DNA from: Teratosphaeria epicoccoides
Lineage: Eukaryota; Ascomycota; Dothideomycetes; Mycosphaerellales; Teratosphaeriaceae
Assembly (NCBI GenBank): GCA_021401465.1
Contig: JADDMT010000051.1
Coordinates: 62,001 to 126,000 of the forward strand
DNA: 64,000 nucleotides
Direction of reading: 5' to 3'
Below the pieces are notes generated by a model that did no database searches, had not been told where the DNA came from, and worked only from the letters and a program-made list of their open reading frames with translations. The position numbers and the translations under genes were made by a program. Below, piece by piece: positions 61,934-64,000 of the stretch (position 1 is its first letter; each line of letters begins with the position of its first letter).

Positions 61934-64000
61934 TGCCGTTGCTGGATCTGATGCCTGTGTTTCTATAGCTGTCAAGTTAGTTGGTGCTCAGCATCCTGGC
62001 GACCACGAGTGCAATCGTCCTTTTGAAAGTCTCGTGTGGCCAGGTCGGCTTTCGAAGCAGCAGCAGCAATGCGTGGCGTGGATTGTGCTAGCTACCTCGT
62101 GATGTCGAATGTTTGCCTAGATTGTCCAAAGAACAGGCTGGATACTGCTGTCTGTTGCGTGCTGTGGATCGCTGGTCGGCGAAGATCCCTTGACTGCTGC
62201 AGCGAGGATGCTGAATGCTGCTGCGGACGAATGCTACCGCCCGACGCACTCGATGAGGAGGTGTTGCGGATGTACTGTGATCGTTGTTGCAGTTGCAAAT
62301 CTGTTGATATATGTTAGATCACCTGTGCTCCTCGTTCGAGGTTGTAGTCAGTAGTGAAGGAGTGTCCGGAGGCGTTCGTCAAGTGGCTCTGAGTATTGTC
62401 GGATGTCATTGTGAGAAGGCAGAGTGAAGATGCACATGTGCTCTTATACTAAGGCCTTGTAGCATGTGATAAAGTCCTGCGTCGATGGCGCCGAATGCGC
62501 GACCGCCGTCACGTGCTGTGGACAGAGTACTAGTGAAGTGAAGTTTCAAAACGAGGAGACTTGAATCGATGGCGTGTTGGAATGCGCGGTGGGAGAAACG
62601 ACTTGATGAATGGTCACGATATCATGACGAAGTCGACGCTGTCCTGGATTGTGATGCCGAGATGTCGAGGATGACCATACTACCTGCAGTGCGGAGAGCG
62701 AGCTCGGGTCAAGTCGAGACTGCGAAAAGGGTGTTGACAGCGGATACATCGTTTCAGAGAATGTGGTGGCCGCGGATGCGCTCCACGCCTGCCGCCCGGC
62801 GTATCTGAAGCCCTCGTCGTTGCAAGAGCGGCGCTCGTTGATGCTCTCCTCCAAAGTCGCCGTCCGATGCACCACTTCCACCACGATAGCTCGTGCCCGC
62901 CAGGACGGCATGAGGTTCATTTTGTATTCTCTCGTCCCGTGCAAGTGTAGCCCCGACCAGACGCTCTACGTATACGGCAGCAAGCCCTTCAGCTGAAGGG
63001 TATATGTCAAGCATTCCCTCGGTACCTTGACTCGCGCGCCCGCAGGAGTACTGGTATCGTTCTTCTCCAATGCTACAACAGAAGGAGTTACTCAGACCAA
63101 AAAGACATATCACCGTCGACAATAATGATGGTGATGCAAACTGTCGCAAGACATTATTACGTACCTGATGTCAGTACACGCGTGCGTGCAGGGATGGGGT
63201 AGTCCCGAGGTGGCGTGAAACCTGGCGCCCTAGTCATGCTGCAGGTGGTGGCGCGGCAGACGTCAAAAAGGCGAGCGCATCCGTCCCCTCCTCCCAAACC
63301 CCGGGCGCCTTCCTCGTCGCCGACCTGGCGTTTGAGGGAGGTGCCCAACGACCCCCATGATTGATGTGCGGACTGGAGCCTTGATGGCGACGCGAATGCT
63401 ACCTCCTGCCTTGACTAACGGACTGCCGGGCCGCCACGAACGGATTGCGACCGAGGGCATCGTATCAAGATGGCTACATGTACATACCAGCGCTGCACCA
63501 CTCGACGCCCGAGTGCACTGTGTTCGACATGGCTCTGGCATGAACACGACCCTGCCGGCCCGCGCCAGGATGTGCATCCGAGTCCACCGCCTGCTGGCCA
63601 TCTGTTTCGTTCTGTTAAGCGCTGTGCCACACGCGCGCATCACAACAACGACTGTGCGCTAGTACGGGAGCTTCACCATCTGCCTCTCAGCACGCTTGGT
63701 TGGCTGACGGCGGTCGATGAAACGCCTCTCCGATGCGGACGATGTAGAGAAACTGGATCCCGCCGTCGATGCTCATGACCGACTCACGGTGACAGGTGCG
63801 TATTCTTGGCTCAAATCACTTCTTATTATTGTCTTGCTTCTTTGTTTGGAAGAAAACCGGCCTGAGCGGCTGAGCAGTTGTCAAGTCCATTGTCTTGCGC
63901 GACTGTTGCGGAACCTCTGCCTCTCTTCACTTTCTGCATCTTCAACATCCTCGTGCAGCGCGCGATGATACGAATCTCTTTGTAGCAGCGACTCGACTTG
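61934..64000. other. gene-poor end of the window
   Basis: 2 kb with only short overlapping ORFs on both strands and no recognisable domain. A plus-strand ORF at 63717-63968 contains a hydrophobic stretch (LKSLLIIVLLLCLEENRP) but looks random otherwise. Confidence 0.4.

Noticed and set aside
1..64000. tRNA, rRNA, CRISPR arrays, insertion sequences or transposon open reading frames
   Set aside because: None was seen by eye; no transposase, reverse transcriptase or integrase motif appears in any frame. A covariance-model tRNA scan was not possible here.

Overview
The window looks like nuclear DNA of a filamentous ascomycete (Pezizomycotina, plausibly Dothideomycetes; the class is an inference). 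Genes are mostly separate transcripts with short spliceosomal introns (about 49-134 nt, GT(A/G)NGN donors, frequent CTGAC-like branch points), and there are no bacterial-type operons. Fungal hallmarks include a fused alpha-beta tryptophan synthase, a FacA-type acetyl-CoA synthetase, an ascomycete laccase ending in DSGL, Ctf8, App1 and several P450s. Exon joins were worked out by hand from splice sites and frame.

Layout: 0-5 kb holds a gene end cut by the window edge and a WDR62/MABP1-like WD40 protein (minus). 5.7-7.9 kb is acetyl-CoA synthetase. 8.4-10.2 kb has two short cysteine-containing, probably secreted proteins. 10.4-14.3 kb has a 2EXR-like protein with an acidic tract, diverging from a mitochondrial pyruvate dehydrogenase kinase and a small downstream ORF. 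14.8-16.6 kb is a CYP65-like P450, followed by Ctf8 (17.5 kb), a bHLH factor (18.9-20.7 kb), a zinc-finger-like protein (22.9-24.0 kb) and a peroxisomal fatty-acyl ABC transporter (24.9-27.1 kb). 27.2-27.9 kb carries a GFA-like protein missing its second zinc-binding motif.

28.1-38.5 kb is an accessory-looking block: a second P450, a Delta12-type fatty acid desaturase, an EBP/EXPERA membrane protein and a secreted laccase, separated by long gene-poor stretches, one with degenerate tandem repeats (34.07-34.44 kb). No polyketide, peptide or terpene synthase is present in it.

41.8-42.9 kb is a PRCC-like nuclear protein. 43.3-44.6 kb contains two broken genes side by side: a frameshifted, internally deleted N-acetylglucosamine-6-phosphate deacetylase relic and a DUF1989 gene with one in-frame stop. 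Then come App1 (45-48 kb) and an MFS sugar/quinate-type transporter (49.1-50.9 kb), followed by a second decayed zone (51.4-54.5 kb) with an actin-like ATPase/Hsp70-type relic and a frameshifted F-box-like gene. 55.3-61.9 kb returns to intact genes: an FMO with a C-terminal DUF6314-like domain, tryptophan synthase, and a conserved-looking hypothetical protein. The last 2 kb show no convincing gene.

Functionally, core metabolism (acetate activation, PDH control, peroxisomal fatty-acyl import, tryptophan synthesis) and nuclear housekeeping (Ctf8, PRCC) alternate with accessory oxidative chemistry and gene remains.
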